From contig NZ_LXEW01000040.1 of NCBI RefSeq assembly GCF_001655055.1, positions 122,483 to 186,482 on the forward strand: a stretch of 64,000 nucleotides of DNA, given 5' to 3'. Below, one piece after another: positions 10,364-20,554 of this stretch (positions within the stretch are counted from its first letter, which is position 1; every line of letters begins with the position of its first letter). The position numbers were made by a program, and so were the translations under genes. This DNA is from Providencia heimbachae ATCC 35613 (GTDB taxonomy: Bacteria > Pseudomonadota > Gammaproteobacteria > Enterobacterales > Enterobacteriaceae). Below the pieces are notes generated by a model. It was not told the DNA's origin, did no database searches, and saw nothing but the letters and a program-made list of their open reading frames with translations.

Positions 10364-10762
10364 AGTGAAACTCCTGTCTACTTGTAAGAGGTCTGACCTG
10401 TTTGTTATCTTAATCTATACCTATTAATAAAAAGTTAGCAATATATTTACATCTTAATTACAACTCAGCTCACAAAAACATCAGATAACAGGGCGTGATA
10501 GTTTCGAGAAAATAAAGACACACCAAAAAAACAGTGGTGATGAAAGAAGTGAAACAATTAATCAAGTTAATAGGCCCAATACCGCACAATCATCAGTAGA
10601 AACAAACTGTATGCTGTGCAACAATCTGAGTATTAAAGATTAATTTCCAATCTTCCAAACGGCATGTTATTGGCGATACTTAGGCATTGCCATGTTGAAT
10701 TATCAAGGGAATGGTTGGTCGTTATCTCAATGACGCATTCGTTAAATTTAAGGGGAAACCTC
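10364..10762. other. fadE-gmhA intergenic region
   Basis: About 400 bp between divergent genes. Apart from the FadR-type site and the AGGGG ribosome binding site of gmhA I see no RNA gene, repeat or convincing reading frame. An in-frame extension of gmhA to 10664 exists but lacks conservation and a ribosome binding site. Confidence 0.6.
10386..10402 (-). promoter_or_regulatory. FadR-type operator upstream of fadE
   Basis: AAGAGGTCTGACCTGTT (read on the plus strand) carries the GGTnnGACC core of the FadR recognition sequence. It sits 23 bp upstream of the fadE start codon, where bound FadR would block transcription. It was called by eye against the known consensus. Confidence 0.72.
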
Positions 10763-11341
10763 ATGTATCAAGACCTAATCCGTGGTGAGCTAAATGAAGC
10801 TGCCGATACGTTATCGAATTTTTTAAACGATAGCGCGAATATTGACGCGATTCAAAAAGCGGCAGTATTGCTGGCAGACTCCTTTAAAGCTGGGGGCAAA
10901 GTACTATCATGCGGTAATGGCGGTTCTCATTGTGATGCAATGCATTTTGCTGAAGAATTAACGGGACGTTATCGTGAAAATCGCCCTGGTTATCCAGCTA
11001 TTGCGATTTCTGATGTTAGCCATTTATCTTGTGTTAGTAATGATTTTGGTTATGAGTTTGTTTTTTCTCGCTTTATCGAAGCTGTTGGTATGAAAGGTGA
11101 TGTTTTACTGGGGATCTCTACATCAGGAAATTCAGGAAATATCATTAAAGCAATAAGTGCGGCTCGTGAAAAAGGCATGAAAGTGATCACATTAACGGGT
11201 AAAGATGGCGGTAAAATGGCGGGAACTGCGGATATCGAAATTCGTGTTCCCCATTTTGGTTACGCCGATCGCATCCAAGAAATTCATATTAAAGTGATCC
11301 ATATCCTGATTCAATTAATTGAAAAAGAGATGGTGAAATAG
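10763..11341 (+). CDS. gmhA: Sedoheptulose-7-phosphate isomerase
   Basis: SIS-domain isomerase (LpcA) that converts sedoheptulose 7-phosphate to D-glycero-D-manno-heptose 7-phosphate, the first step of ADP-heptose synthesis for the LPS inner core. The 192 residues match the E. coli enzyme. The SIS motif [20 protein letters not shown] lies near residue 50 and [11 protein letters not shown] near residue 118. The ATG at 10763 gives the standard [10 protein letters not shown] start behind AAGGGG; upstream in-frame codons are not conserved. Followed 27 nt later by yafJ, as in E. coli. Confidence 0.96.
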   Translation: MYQDLIRGELNEAADTLSNFLNDSANIDAIQKAAVLLADSFKAGGKVLSCGNGGSHCDAMHFAEELTGRYRENRPGYPAIAISDVSHLSCVSNDFGYEFVFSRFIEAVGMKGDVLLGISTSGNSGNIIKAISAAREKGMKVITLTGKDGGKMAGTADIEIRVPHFGYADRIQEIHIKVIHILIQLIEKEMVK

Positions 11342-11368
11342 TTTTTAATTTCTAGCTGGAGTCTTTAA

Positions 11369-12136
11369 ATGTGCGAATTACTTGGCATGAGTGCCAATGT
11401 ACCAACTGACATTTCTTTCAGTCTTCGTGGGCTAATATCTCGAGGCGGGCAAACGGGTCCTCATAAAGATGGTTGGGGTATTACTTTCTACGAAGGGCTG
11501 GGCTGTCGTACATTTAAAGACCCGCAACCCAGTTTTGTTTCTCCTGTTGCACGTTTTGTGCAGGAGTATCCGATTAAGTCTGAAACCATTGTTGCACATA
11601 TTCGCCAAGCCAATCGCGGTGACGTTTCATTAGTGAATACACATCCTTTTACGCGTGAACTTTGGGGACGTAACTGGACTTATGCGCATAATGGGCAGCT
11701 AAAAGGTTTTAGGACATTGAAAACGGGTAATTACCGTCCGATTGGTGAAACGGATAGCGAGTGGGCATTTTGCTGGATTTTACATCAACTAGCAGAGAAA
11801 TATCCCCGGCGGCCATCTAATTGGAAAGCTGTTTTTCGTTTCATTGCTATTTTAGCTGACCAACTTCGCAATAAAGGCGTATTTAACATGCTGTTATCAG
11901 ATGGGCAATACTTGATGGCATTTAGTTCCACCAAGCTGCATTGGATCACGCGTCGATCCCCATTTGGTAAAGCAAAATTACTCGATCAAGATGTGGAAAT
12001 TGATTTTCAGCAGTGCACAACACCGACAGATGTTGTATCAGTCATTGCCACTGCACCTCTCACGGGAAATGAAAGTTGGCAAAAGATTGAGCCCGGTAAT
12101 TTTGTGCTATTCTACCTTGGTCAACGCATATTGTGA
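11369..12136 (+). CDS. yafJ: Class II glutamine amidotransferase YafJ
   Basis: Ntn-hydrolase-fold glutamine amidotransferase of the YafJ/GATase-II family, 255 residues. The catalytic cysteine follows the initiator Met (MCELLGMSA); R-G-G-Q-T-G and the HIRQANRGD and AHNGQLKGF stretches are family hallmarks. No synthase domain is attached, and the physiological partner of this family is unknown. It follows gmhA by 27 nt and is probably co-transcribed. Its last 30 bp overlap the end of the convergent yafK gene. Confidence 0.92.
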   Translation: MCELLGMSANVPTDISFSLRGLISRGGQTGPHKDGWGITFYEGLGCRTFKDPQPSFVSPVARFVQEYPIKSETIVAHIRQANRGDVSLVNTHPFTRELWGRNWTYAHNGQLKGFRTLKTGNYRPIGETDSEWAFCWILHQLAEKYPRRPSNWKAVFRFIAILADQLRNKGVFNMLLSDGQYLMAFSSTKLHWITRRSPFGKAKLLDQDVEIDFQQCTTPTDVVSVIATAPLTGNESWQKIEPGNFVLFYLGQRIL

Positions 12137-12844
12137 CTTAGATCCCAATAATTTAGTGGGTGTTTCTGGCATGCTAATAACCGCATATTTACCTAATGTG
12201 ACTGATATTTCAGCAGGTTTTCCTGTACGGTTAAAATAATCATAAGCAGGCTGAAGTTGCTTCCAAAATGAATAATGGCTTGAGTTACGATAACGCAGCA
12301 TATTTTCAGGTGTCATTTTGAAAGGATAGATGTTTACATCAATCGCCGACTGACCATTTTTAAATGCAATCTCTACCTTTTGATAGATTTCGCTCATGTA
12401 TTCATCCGTCATTGCGTAACAGCCTACAGAGACACAACTTCCGTGAATCATCAGGTAGTTACCGTCATATCCTTGCGCTTTGTCAAATTCATTAGGGAAA
12501 CCTAGGTTAATAGATCGGTAATACCGACTATTAGGATTTAACTGAGATGCTGTTATTTGATAAAATCCTTCAGGACTTTTCAAATCACCCTCTAATTTTT
12601 TAGGGCCTAGTCCTCCAGAGAATTTACATATTGGGTATGTTTTGGCTATTTTATATTGGCCACTAGGCGTTTTATGGTAGAGCTCAAGAATACCTTCTTG
12701 CTTAAATATCTGGATAAAAATCGATGAGTCACGACTATTATTTGATTCGTGATTAAGCAAAAATGAATTGTTTTCTGCTTGAGCAACCACTGAATATGTG
12801 AAACTAAAGGATAAAACTAAGCCAATAAATTTACTTGAGTTCAT
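12107..12844 (-). CDS. yafK: Periplasmic L,D-transpeptidase-fold protein YafK/DpaA
   Basis: YkuD-domain protein of 245 residues with a signal peptide ending around VVAQA (residue 22). The catalytic motif HGSCVSVGCYAMTD near residue 134 keeps the YkuD His, Gly and nucleophilic Cys. E. coli YafK (DpaA) detaches Braun lipoprotein from peptidoglycan rather than forming crosslinks; the close motif match suggests the same role here, by inference. It is convergent with yafJ, with a 30 bp coding overlap at the 3' ends. Confidence 0.9.
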   Translation of the reverse strand: MNSSKFIGLVLSFSFTYSVVAQAENNSFLLNHESNNSRDSSIFIQIFKQEGILELYHKTPSGQYKIAKTYPICKFSGGLGPKKLEGDLKSPEGFYQITASQLNPNSRYYRSINLGFPNEFDKAQGYDGNYLMIHGSCVSVGCYAMTDEYMSEIYQKVEIAFKNGQSAIDVNIYPFKMTPENMLRYRNSSHYSFWKQLQPAYDYFNRTGKPAEISVTLGKYAVISMPETPTKLLGSKSQYALTKVE

Positions 12845-13259
12845 ACATAAGCCAAATATAAAAGGTTAGGTTGATTAAAAATAGTACATGTTTAAGTCAT
12901 TTTAGCTGAGCAAATGAAAATTTAATATAGCATGTTAATAATTTTGAAATGAACGCTTATTGTATGAAAAATAAGCAGCAATCGTTAAACATGAATATAA
13001 TACTCGGAAATTCCGATTTGTTACAAAAATATTTTAAATATTATTGCGATTTGCTTGAACTATGTCACTTCTATAGCCGGACATAGGGTGAGGGAACTGA
13101 TAAAATTACGCCCGGCAAAATAAGAAAATTGAATCACAATATTAGAGAATTACTTGCTTAAGTTATATTAATAACTTGAGCTGTTTTTATTACTGAGCCG
13201 CTATCATTCATTGCTGAATCGTTAGCTTAGGGTTTAACTGATAAACTTGTGCAGATCTT
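12845..13259. other. yafK-nqrA intergenic region
   Basis: An AT-rich gap of 415 bp holding the nqr promoter region and the inverted repeat at 13157-13180. I see no RNA gene and no convincing reading frame. Confidence 0.6.
13157..13180. repeat. Inverted repeat upstream of nqrA
   Basis: CTTAAGTTAT, four bases ATTA, then ATAACTTGAG: a near-perfect 10 bp dyad about 80 bp before nqrA. It could be a regulator binding site or an upstream hairpin; no known consensus fits clearly. Confidence 0.5.
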
Positions 13260-14603
13260 ATGATTAAAATTAAAAAAGGCCTCAACCTTCCCATCGCAGG
13301 AGAGCCAGCCCAAGTGATAGAAGACGGCCCGAAAATTCAACACGTAGCTTTGCTGGGTGAAGAATATGTCGGGATGCGTCCTTCGATGCTGGTTAAAGAA
13401 GGTGAGCGTGTAATAAAAGGGCAAATTCTTTTTGAAGATAAAAAGAATCCGGGTGTGATGTTTACAAGTCCCGCCTGCGGCAAAGTCGTTGCTATTCATC
13501 GTGGTGAGCGTCGTGTACTTCAGTCAGTTGTGATTGAAATTGAGGGAAACGACCAAGAAACATTTTCGGCTTATAACCGAGATGAGCTTGCAACATTAAC
13601 GCGTGATCAGGTTGAACAAAATCTGTTAAAATCGGGTCTATGGACGGCAATCAGAACTCGCCCATTCAGTCGTTCACCTCAGCCAGGTTCATCACCTGTT
13701 GCTATTTTTGTTACAGCCATTGACACCAATCCTCTTGCAGCGGATCCGCTGATAATTATTCGCGAAAATGAGCAAGCGTTTAATGATGGGTTGATGGTAC
13801 TGAGTCATCTAACGGAAGGTAAAGTCCATGTTTGTCATGGAATGGGAGAATTACCGAAAGTTAGTGCTAACTCACAAATCACCTATACGCAATTTGTTGG
13901 GCCACATCCTGCAGGTTTGGCAGGAACACATATCCATTATCTTGAACCGGTTAGTATCAAGAAAAAGGTATGGAGCCTAAATTATCAAGACGTTATTGCT
14001 ATCGGAAAATTATTTATTACCGGTCATCTCGATACCGACCGAGTGATTTCTTTAGCGGGACCTCAAGTTGAAAAGCCGCGTTTACTGCGCACTTGCCTTG
14101 GGGCTGATCTGTATGAATTAACCCAAGGTCAACTTAAAGGTGGGGAAAACCGTATTATTTCCGGTTCTGTGCTTTGGGGGGTGACCTGTGATGAAACACA
14201 TCATTATTTAGGGCGCTTTCATAACCAAGTTTCTGTTTTAGCGGAAGATCGCAATAAAGAGTTATTTGGTTGGATTATGCCGGGCGTGAATAAATTTACG
14301 ATTACGCGTACCACGATAGGGCATTTCCTTAAAGGTAAGCGTTTTAATTTCACCACAACCATGAATGGCGGTGAACGTTCAATGGTACCAATTGGTAACT
14401 ACGAGCGGGTGATGCCACTTGATATCATGATTACCCATCTATTACGTGATCTTCTCGCTGGGGATACGGATACTTCTCAAGAGTTGGGTTGTTTGGAACT
14501 GGATGAAGAAGACTTGGGGCTGTGTACATATGTATGCCCGGCTAAATATGAGTATGGTCCAGTACTGCGTGATATTCTGACCAAGATTGAGCTAGAAGGG
14601 TAA
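13260..14603 (+). CDS. nqrA: Na+-translocating NADH:quinone reductase subunit A
   Basis: Subunit A of the Na+-NQR complex, a peripheral cytoplasmic subunit involved in quinone reduction. The 447 residues match the family, with the typical start [18 protein letters not shown] and the barrel-sandwich region [18 protein letters not shown] near residue 75. It is the first gene of nqrABCDEF, 4 nt before nqrB. Na+-NQR oxidises NADH, reduces ubiquinone and exports Na+. E. coli lacks it; Yersinia, Providencia and Vibrio have it. Confidence 0.97.
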   Translation: MIKIKKGLNLPIAGEPAQVIEDGPKIQHVALLGEEYVGMRPSMLVKEGERVIKGQILFEDKKNPGVMFTSPACGKVVAIHRGERRVLQSVVIEIEGNDQETFSAYNRDELATLTRDQVEQNLLKSGLWTAIRTRPFSRSPQPGSSPVAIFVTAIDTNPLAADPLIIIRENEQAFNDGLMVLSHLTEGKVHVCHGMGELPKVSANSQITYTQFVGPHPAGLAGTHIHYLEPVSIKKKVWSLNYQDVIAIGKLFITGHLDTDRVISLAGPQVEKPRLLRTCLGADLYELTQGQLKGGENRIISGSVLWGVTCDETHHYLGRFHNQVSVLAEDRNKELFGWIMPGVNKFTITRTTIGHFLKGKRFNFTTTMNGGERSMVPIGNYERVMPLDIMITHLLRDLLAGDTDTSQELGCLELDEEDLGLCTYVCPAKYEYGPVLRDILTKIELEG

Positions 14604-14607
14604 TTCC

Positions 14608-15846
14608 ATGGGTCTGAAAAATTTATTTGAAAAATATGAGCACCATTTTGAACCCGGTGGAAAACTAGAGAAATACTATGCGTTGTTTGAAGCTGTTTCG
14701 ACAGTTTTTTACACGCCGGGAACCGTTACCAAAGGTCGTTCTCACGTTCGTGATACCATTGACCTTAAGCGTATGATGATTTTAGTTTGGCTCGCCGTTT
14801 TCCCTGCGATGTTCTGGGGAATGTATAACGTCGGGAACCAAGCTATTCCTGCATTACATCATTTATACAGTGGTGCTGAGCTACAACAAGTTCTTGCGAG
14901 CGATTGGCATTACAGCCTTGCTCAAATGTTAGGGGCATCACTAACACCGGATGCAGGTTGGGGAAGTAAAATGCTGCTTGGCGCAGTATATTTTCTGCCT
15001 ATTTATCTCGTTGTATTCCTCGTAGGCGGTTTCTGGGAAGTTTTATTCGCCATGATCCGCGGGCATGAAATCAACGAAGGCTTCTTTATCTCTTCAATAC
15101 TTTTTGCGCTAATTGTTCCGCCAACCATTCCATTATGGCAAGCGGCATTAGGGATTACATTTGGTGTTGTGGTGGCGAAAGAAATCTTTGGTGGAACAGG
15201 CCGTAACTTCTTAAACCCTGCATTGGCAGGCCGTGCTTTTCTTTTCTTTGCTTATCCGGCTCAAATTTCAGGTGACTTAGTTTGGACTGCGGCTGATGGT
15301 TTCTCTGGCGCTACACCGCTTTCACAGTGGGCAACAGGCGGCGAAAGCGCTCTGATGAACACCGTGACAGGTGAACCTATCACATGGATGCAGGCCTTCT
15401 TAGGCAATATGCCCGGTTCGATTGGTGAAGTTTCAACGCTGATGATATTTATTGGCGGTGCGCTCATTATTTTCTTCCGGATTGCTTCTTGGCGTATTGT
15501 TGCCGGTGTTATGTTAGGCATGATTGCCATGTCTTACTTGTTCAATCTTATCGGTTCAGACACCAACCCATTGTTTGCAATGCAATGGTGGTGGCATATG
15601 GTTCTCGGTGGCTTTGCCTTCGGTATGATCTTTATGGCGACAGACCCCGTTTCCGCTTCATTTACCGATAAAGGCAAGTGGGCATACGGTATTCTGATCG
15701 GTGTAATGTGCGTACTTATCAGGGTTGTAAATCCAGCCTATCCAGAAGGGATGATGCTAGCAATCCTGTTCGCCAACCTGTTTGCTCCTCTGTTTGACTA
15801 TATGGTCGTTCAAGCAAATATTAAGCGGAGAAAAGCCCGTGGCTAA
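14608..15846 (+). CDS. nqrB: Na+-translocating NADH:quinone reductase subunit B
   Basis: Integral membrane subunit B, 412 residues with multiple membrane helices; it carries riboflavin and covalent FMN and takes part in Na+ translocation. The FMN attachment motif SGATPL lies near residue 233, where the Thr is the flavinylation site added by Apb[19 protein letters not shown] is typical of the NqrB/RnfD family. Its last codons overlap the GTG start of nqrC by 8 bp, indicating translational coupling. Confidence 0.97.
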   Translation: MGLKNLFEKYEHHFEPGGKLEKYYALFEAVSTVFYTPGTVTKGRSHVRDTIDLKRMMILVWLAVFPAMFWGMYNVGNQAIPALHHLYSGAELQQVLASDWHYSLAQMLGASLTPDAGWGSKMLLGAVYFLPIYLVVFLVGGFWEVLFAMIRGHEINEGFFISSILFALIVPPTIPLWQAALGITFGVVVAKEIFGGTGRNFLNPALAGRAFLFFAYPAQISGDLVWTAADGFSGATPLSQWATGGESALMNTVTGEPITWMQAFLGNMPGSIGEVSTLMIFIGGALIIFFRIASWRIVAGVMLGMIAMSYLFNLIGSDTNPLFAMQWWWHMVLGGFAFGMIFMATDPVSASFTDKGKWAYGILIGVMCVLIRVVNPAYPEGMMLAILFANLFAPLFDYMVVQANIKRRKARG

Positions 15847-16633
15847 TGAAAAATCGAATAACAAAGATAGCATCGGAAGGACATTCCTCGTCGTTTTCAT
15901 CCTATGCTTAGTGTGTTCCGTCGTGGTGGCTGGTGCGGCTGTTGGTTTAAAACCACAGCAGCAAGAACAAATCTTGTTAGATACACAGCGTAATATCCTC
16001 AGTGTCGCAGGTTTACTAAAACCGAAAATGACCGCAGAGGAAGTTCAAGAGGTTTACAGAGATCGTATAACGCCTAAGCTTTTGAGTTTTAAAACCAATG
16101 AGTTATCTGATGGTACTAGCCGGTTTGATTTAAACAATGAATTACGCAGTGATGAAACCAGTATCGCATTATCACCTGCAGAAGATATTGCCAAAATTCG
16201 TCGCCGCGCAAACAGTGCTGAAATTTACTTAGTTAAAGATGACGCAGGAAAAGTTTCTCAAATCATTCTTCCTGTTTATGGTTCAGGTTTGTGGTCTGTG
16301 ATGTATGCCTTTGTTGCTGTTGATATTGATGGCATCACTTCTCGCGGTATTACTTACTATGCACATGGTGAAACCCCTGGTCTTGGTGGGGAAGTGGATA
16401 ATAAACAATGGATAGCTCAGTGGCCGGGTAAAAAACTGATCAATGAGCAAGGTATGCCAGCAATTAAAATCGTGCGTAGTGGCGCAACAGATAGTCCTTA
16501 TGGCATCGATGGTCTTTCAGGTGCAACACTGACATCAAACGGAATTCAACACACCTTTGATTTCTGGATGGGTGATAACGGTTTTGGTCCGTTCCTGAAA
16601 AAAGTACGTGAAGGAGCGCTGAATAATGGCTGA
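15839..16633 (+). CDS. nqrC: Na+-translocating NADH:quinone reductase subunit C
   Basis: Subunit C, 264 residues: one N-terminal membrane helix (about 13-35) and a periplasmic flavin domain. [11 protein letters not shown] near residue 226 carries the Thr that receives covalent FMN. The start is GTG at 15839, giving [15 protein letters not shown], with GGAG 8 nt upstream inside nqrB. An ATG further upstream in frame would add 19 unconserved residues encoded within nqrB. It overlaps nqrB by 8 bp and nqrD by 8 bp. Confidence 0.93.
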   Translation: MANEKSNNKDSIGRTFLVVFILCLVCSVVVAGAAVGLKPQQQEQILLDTQRNILSVAGLLKPKMTAEEVQEVYRDRITPKLLSFKTNELSDGTSRFDLNNELRSDETSIALSPAEDIAKIRRRANSAEIYLVKDDAGKVSQIILPVYGSGLWSVMYAFVAVDIDGITSRGITYYAHGETPGLGGEVDNKQWIAQWPGKKLINEQGMPAIKIVRSGATDSPYGIDGLSGATLTSNGIQHTFDFWMGDNGFGPFLKKVREGALNNG

Positions 16634-17255
16634 TTCAAAAGAAGTAAAACGCGTCCTTCTTGGACCGTTGTTAGATAATAACCCAATTGCCTTACAGGTT
16701 TTGGGGGTGTGCTCTGCATTAGCGGTAACCACCAAATTAGAGACTGCACTGGTGATGACGATTGCTGTCACACTGGTTACTGCTTTTTCTAACTTTTTTA
16801 TCTCACTGATTCGAAACTACATTCCAAGTAGTGTGCGTATTATTGTTCAAATGGCAATTATTGCGTCATTAGTTATTGTCGTTGACCAAATCTTACGTGC
16901 TTATGCTTATGAAATATCAAAACAGCTTTCTGTCTTTGTTGGTTTGATCATCACCAACTGTATCGTGATGGGGCGTGCTGAAGCGTACGCGATGAAGTCA
17001 CCTCCGATTGAAAGCTTTATGGATGGTATTGGTAATGGTCTTGGCTATGGTGTGATCCTTGTATTAGTCGGTTTCCTCCGTGAACTCTTTGGGTCAGGTA
17101 AGTTGTTCGGTATTACCGTATTTGAATCACTGCAAAATGGTGGTTGGTACATGCCAAATGGGCTGTTCTTACTGGCGCCAAGTGCATTCTTTATTATTGG
17201 CATGTTGATTTGGGGATTACGTATCCTGAAACCAGCCCAAGTAGAGAAGGAATAA
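16626..17255 (+). CDS. nqrD: Na+-translocating NADH:quinone reductase subunit D
   Basis: Integral membrane subunit D, 209 residues with about six helices, of the NqrD/RnfE family. [14 protein letters not shown] near residue 30 and [13 protein letters not shown] near residue 110 are characteristic, the latter holding a conserved Cys that with NqrE binds the intramembrane iron centre. It overlaps nqrC by 8 bp and is followed 4 nt later by nqrE. Confidence 0.97.
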   Translation: MADSKEVKRVLLGPLLDNNPIALQVLGVCSALAVTTKLETALVMTIAVTLVTAFSNFFISLIRNYIPSSVRIIVQMAIIASLVIVVDQILRAYAYEISKQLSVFVGLIITNCIVMGRAEAYAMKSPPIESFMDGIGNGLGYGVILVLVGFLRELFGSGKLFGITVFESLQNGGWYMPNGLFLLAPSAFFIIGMLIWGLRILKPAQVEKE

Positions 17256-17259
17256 TCTA

Positions 17260-17856
17260 ATGGAACATTATATTAGCTTGTTTGTTAAAGCTATATTTAT
17301 TGAAAATATGGCATTAGCCTTCTTCTTGGGAATGTGTACATTCCTCGCCGTATCAAAGAATGTCAAAACTGCTTTTGGTCTTGGGATTGCAGTTACCGTT
17401 GTATTAGGTATTTCTGTCCCAGCGAATAACCTTGTTTACAATTTAGTCTTACGTGATGGCGCATTGGTTGAAGGAGTCGATTTATCGTTCCTTAACTTCA
17501 TTACGTTCATTGGGGTTATTGCTGCATTGGTTCAAATTCTGGAAATGATTTTGGATCGTTATTTCCCATCACTGTATAACGCACTGGGTATCTTCTTACC
17601 GTTGATTACCGTTAACTGTGCAATTTTTGGTGGTGTGTCTTTCATGGCTCAGCGCGATTACAACTTTACTGAATCCATTGTATATGGGTTTGGTTCGGGG
17701 ATCGGCTGGATGCTCGCGATCGTATTGATGGCAGCAATCCGTGAAAAAATGAAATATTCAGATATTCCAGCGGGTCTAAAAGGGTTAGGCATCACCTTTG
17801 TTACGACCGGTTTGATGGCATTGGGCTTTATGTCCTTCTCCGGTGTGCAGCTATAA
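17260..17856 (+). CDS. nqrE: Na+-translocating NADH:quinone reductase subunit E
   Basis: Integral membrane subunit E, 198 residues, paralogous to NqrD with inverted topology (NqrE/RnfA family). [16 protein letters not shown] near residue 17 and [12 protein letters not shown] near residue 117 contain the two conserved cysteines. Downstream nqrF begins 15 nt later. Confidence 0.97.
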   Translation: MEHYISLFVKAIFIENMALAFFLGMCTFLAVSKNVKTAFGLGIAVTVVLGISVPANNLVYNLVLRDGALVEGVDLSFLNFITFIGVIAALVQILEMILDRYFPSLYNALGIFLPLITVNCAIFGGVSFMAQRDYNFTESIVYGFGSGIGWMLAIVLMAAIREKMKYSDIPAGLKGLGITFVTTGLMALGFMSFSGVQL

Positions 17857-17871
17857 AGGCGAGAAGAATTC

Positions 17872-19098
17872 ATGGAAATTATTATTCTAGGTGTAGTGAT
17901 GTTCACCCTGATCGTCTTGGCGCTAACAGGTTTAATCTTGTTTGCAAAATCCAAGCTGGTTAACACGGGGAATATCAAAGTTGAAGTCAATGGCGACCCT
18001 GATAAAAGTTTTGACGCTCCTGCAGGGGATAAACTGCTAGGTATGCTGGCAAACCAAGGTATCTTTGTTTCATCAGCTTGTGGTGGTGGTGGTTCATGTG
18101 GCCAGTGCCGCGTGAAAATCAAAGAGGGCGGCGGTGATATTTTACCAACCGAGCTTTCGCATATTAATAAGCGTGAAGCGAAAGAAGGTTGCCGTTTGGC
18201 TTGTCAGGTGAATGTTAAGCAAGACCTGAAAATAGAATTACCTGAAGAAATTTTTGGTGTTAAAAAATGGGAATGTGAAGTTATCTCTAATGATAACAAA
18301 GCGACTTTCATTAAAGAGCTGAAGCTGAAAATTCCTGATGGGGAAGTCGTTCCATTCCGCGCGGGCGGTTTCATTCAAATTGAATGCCCTGAACACGTTG
18401 TGAAGTATGCGGATTTTGATGTACCACTGGAATACCGTGAAGACTGGGATAAGTTCAATTTATTCCGTTATGTTTCTGAGGTGAAAGAGCCAACTGTTCG
18501 TGCATATTCAATGGCTAACTATCCTGAAGAGCACGGTATTATCTTGCTGAACGTGCGTATTGCAACACCGCCACCACGTAACCCAGATGTACCTCCAGGA
18601 ATTATGTCTTCTTATATTTGGTCATTGAAGCCAGGTGATAAAGTGACTATTTCGGGGCCATTTGGTGAGTTCTTTGCTAAAGAAACTGAAGCTGAAATGA
18701 TCTTTGTTGGTGGTGGTGCGGGTATGGCGCCTATGCGTTCCCATATCTTTGACCAATTACGTCGCTTAGATTCTAAACGTAAAATCAGTTTTTGGTATGG
18801 TGCACGTTCTAAACGTGAAATGTTCTATACGGAAGATTTCGATCAACTCGCTGCGGAACATGAAAATTTCACTTGGCATGTTGCACTTTCTGACGCAATG
18901 CCGGAAGATAATTGGGATGGCTATACTGGATTTATTCATAATGTCCTGTATGAAAATTACTTAAAGGATCACCCTGCGCCAGAAGATTGTGAGTTCTATA
19001 TGTGTGGACCTCCAATGATGAACGCCGCTGTTATCAAGATGCTTAAAGATCTTGGTGTTGAGGATGATAATATCTTACTGGATGATTTCGGTGGTTAA
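17872..19098 (+). CDS. nqrF: Na+-translocating NADH:quinone reductase subunit F
   Basis: NADH-oxidising subunit, 408 residues. Order: N-terminal membrane helix (about 2-25); plant-type 2Fe-2S domain with [16 protein letters not shown] near residue 70 and a fourth Cys in GCRLACQ near residue 111; FAD-binding region with [11 protein letters not shown] near 210; NAD-binding region with [13 protein letters not shown] near 280; C terminus DDFGG. All expected cofactor residues are visible. It ends the nqrABCDEF block; a short hairpin separates it from apbE. Confidence 0.97.
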   Translation: MEIIILGVVMFTLIVLALTGLILFAKSKLVNTGNIKVEVNGDPDKSFDAPAGDKLLGMLANQGIFVSSACGGGGSCGQCRVKIKEGGGDILPTELSHINKREAKEGCRLACQVNVKQDLKIELPEEIFGVKKWECEVISNDNKATFIKELKLKIPDGEVVPFRAGGFIQIECPEHVVKYADFDVPLEYREDWDKFNLFRYVSEVKEPTVRAYSMANYPEEHGIILLNVRIATPPPRNPDVPPGIMSSYIWSLKPGDKVTISGPFGEFFAKETEAEMIFVGGGAGMAPMRSHIFDQLRRLDSKRKISFWYGARSKREMFYTEDFDQLAAEHENFTWHVALSDAMPEDNWDGYTGFIHNVLYENYLKDHPAPEDCEFYMCGPPMMNAAVIKMLKDLGVEDDNILLDDFGG

Positions 19099-19119
19099 GT
19101 AACCTAAGTTGTTTTATTT

Positions 19120-19144
19120 AGCGCCCACAAATGTGGGCGTTTAC
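19120..19144 (+). terminator. Hairpin between nqrF and apbE
   Basis: CGCCCAC, loop AAAT, GTGGGCG followed by only three T. It is strong in stem but weak in the T tract, so more likely a partial terminator or 3' end stabiliser than a full stop before apbE. Confidence 0.55.
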
Positions 19145-19160
19145 GATTTAAGCAGAGAAA

Positions 19161-20198
19161 ATGATGCTAAACAGAAAAGTGATCGCCCCCGTGCTGTTAT
19201 TTGCAGCAACACTATTTTTAGCCGCTTGTGGTGGACCTGAACAACAGAATCTTCAGGGACAGACAATGGGAACCTATTATTCTGTCAAATATGTTACGGA
19301 TTCATCAGAACATACACCTGAAGCGATTCAATCTGAGATTGATAAACGTTTGGAAGAAGTTAATGATCAGATGTCGACTTATCGACCTGATTCTGAACTC
19401 AGTCGTTTTAATCAATCGAAAGAGGTGAATGTTCCTTTCCCTGTTTCAGCAGCAACGGCTAAAGTCGTAAAAAAAGCGATTGAAATTAATAAGCTAACAG
19501 ATGGCTCTTTAGATGTAACTGTCGGACCATTAGTGAATTTATGGGGGTTTGGCCCTGAAGGGCGAGTGACTAAAGCCCCAACAAATGAAGAACTCGAAAA
19601 ACGTCGTTCGTGGGTTGGTATTGAAAAACTGTCGGTACAAGATAATAACTTGATTAAAACCATTCCAGAGCTCTATGTTGATCTTTCATCAATAGCCAAG
19701 GGCTACGGTGTCGATGTTGTTGCTGAGTACTTAGAATCCCTTAATATTAATGATTATATGGTTGATATTGGTGGTGAAGTTCGCACGAGTGGTAATAATG
19801 GAAAAGACGCACCTTGGCGCATCGCCATAGAGAAGCCTTCTGCGGATGGTGTAAGCCAAACAGCACAAGAAATTATTGAGCCGGGTAACCTTTCAATTGC
19901 GACTTCCGGTGATTACCGTAACTATTTTGAGCAAGATGGTGTTCGTTTTTCTCACACAATTGATCCTAAAACGGGTAAACCAATTACCCATAATTTAGTT
20001 TCAATTACGGTACTTGCGGATGATTGTATGAGTGCTGACGGGCTATCAACTGGGCTGAATGTATTAGGGCCGGAAGCAGGGTTTGCCTTAGCTGAAAAGA
20101 TGAATGTACCTGTTTTCATGATCGTTAAGACAGATAAAGGCTTTGAAGAGCGCTATACTAAAGCATTCGAACCCTTTTTAAAGAAAAACGGTAAATAG
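19161..20198 (+). CDS. apbE: FAD:protein FMN transferase
   Basis: Periplasmic lipoprotein that attaches FMN from FAD to Thr residues of NqrB and NqrC. It has 345 residues; a signal peptide ends in the lipobox LFLAACGG near residue 21. GQTMGTYYSVKY near residue 33, the DISSIAKGYGVD-type stretch (here VDLSSIAKGYGVDVV near 173), DIGGEVRTSGNN near 203 and a Mg-site region DDCMSADGLST near 285 are ApbE motifs. Two ATG codons lie side by side at 19161 and 19164. Its position between nqrF and nqrM fits flavin maturation of the complex. Confidence 0.96.
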   Translation: MMLNRKVIAPVLLFAATLFLAACGGPEQQNLQGQTMGTYYSVKYVTDSSEHTPEAIQSEIDKRLEEVNDQMSTYRPDSELSRFNQSKEVNVPFPVSAATAKVVKKAIEINKLTDGSLDVTVGPLVNLWGFGPEGRVTKAPTNEELEKRRSWVGIEKLSVQDNNLIKTIPELYVDLSSIAKGYGVDVVAEYLESLNINDYMVDIGGEVRTSGNNGKDAPWRIAIEKPSADGVSQTAQEIIEPGNLSIATSGDYRNYFEQDGVRFSHTIDPKTGKPITHNLVSITVLADDCMSADGLSTGLNVLGPEAGFALAEKMNVPVFMIVKTDKGFEERYTKAFEPFLKKNGK

Positions 20199-20210
20199 GA
20201 GGAGAGAGGA

Positions 20211-20438
20211 ATGCTAAATGTGTTTATTGCAGCCTTTGTCTTATTTTTACTGGCATTTTTAGGCATGTCACTTGGATACATTATTAAGCGTAAAAGTATT
20301 CAAGGGAGCTGTGGTGGGCTAAGCAGTATTGGTGTTGAAAAAGTCTGCGAATGCCCCGAACCTTGTGATGCCCGTAAAAAACGTATGGCACGAGAAGAAG
20401 CACGCCAAAAAACGTTAGATAAAAACCGAATTATCTAA
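20211..20438 (+). CDS. nqrM: Na+-NQR maturation protein NqrM
   Basis: Small protein (75 residues, DUF539 family) needed for assembly of Na+-NQR, thought to deliver iron to the NqrD/NqrE centre. One N-terminal membrane helix (about 3-24) is followed by a cysteine-rich tail, CGGLSSIGVEKVCECPEPCD, with four conserved cysteines. A very strong ribosome binding site, GGAGAGAGG, precedes the ATG 12 nt after apbE, implying co-transcription. Confidence 0.94.
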   Translation: MLNVFIAAFVLFLLAFLGMSLGYIIKRKSIQGSCGGLSSIGVEKVCECPEPCDARKKRMAREEARQKTLDKNRII

Positions 20439-20471
20439 AGCAATACGCTCTATATCATTTAGACATATAAA

Positions 20472-20507
20472 ATATAAGCATACCTGTCAAAAACGGTATG
20501 CTTATAT
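20472..20507. terminator. Hairpin after nqrM
   Basis: A perfect 13 bp stem: ATATAAGCATACC, loop TGTCAAAAAC, then GGTATGCTTATAT and AATTTAT. It lies between the convergent nqrM and the 123-residue gene and could serve both. Confidence 0.72.
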
Positions 20508-20526
20508 AATTTATGATTCGCCTATT

Positions 20527-20554
20527 CATTATCATTTGGTCATTATCATTTGGC
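20527..20554. repeat. Tandem 14 bp repeat
   Basis: CATTATCATTTGGT is followed directly by CATTATCATTTGGC. The second copy ends on the first base of the stop triplet of the adjacent minus-strand gene. It resembles iron-box hexamers but is at the 3' end of the gene. Confidence 0.65.

Noticed and set aside
17658..18122. 154-codon minus-strand open frame across nqrE/nqrF
   Set aside because: Antisense to two conserved genes with no independent signals.
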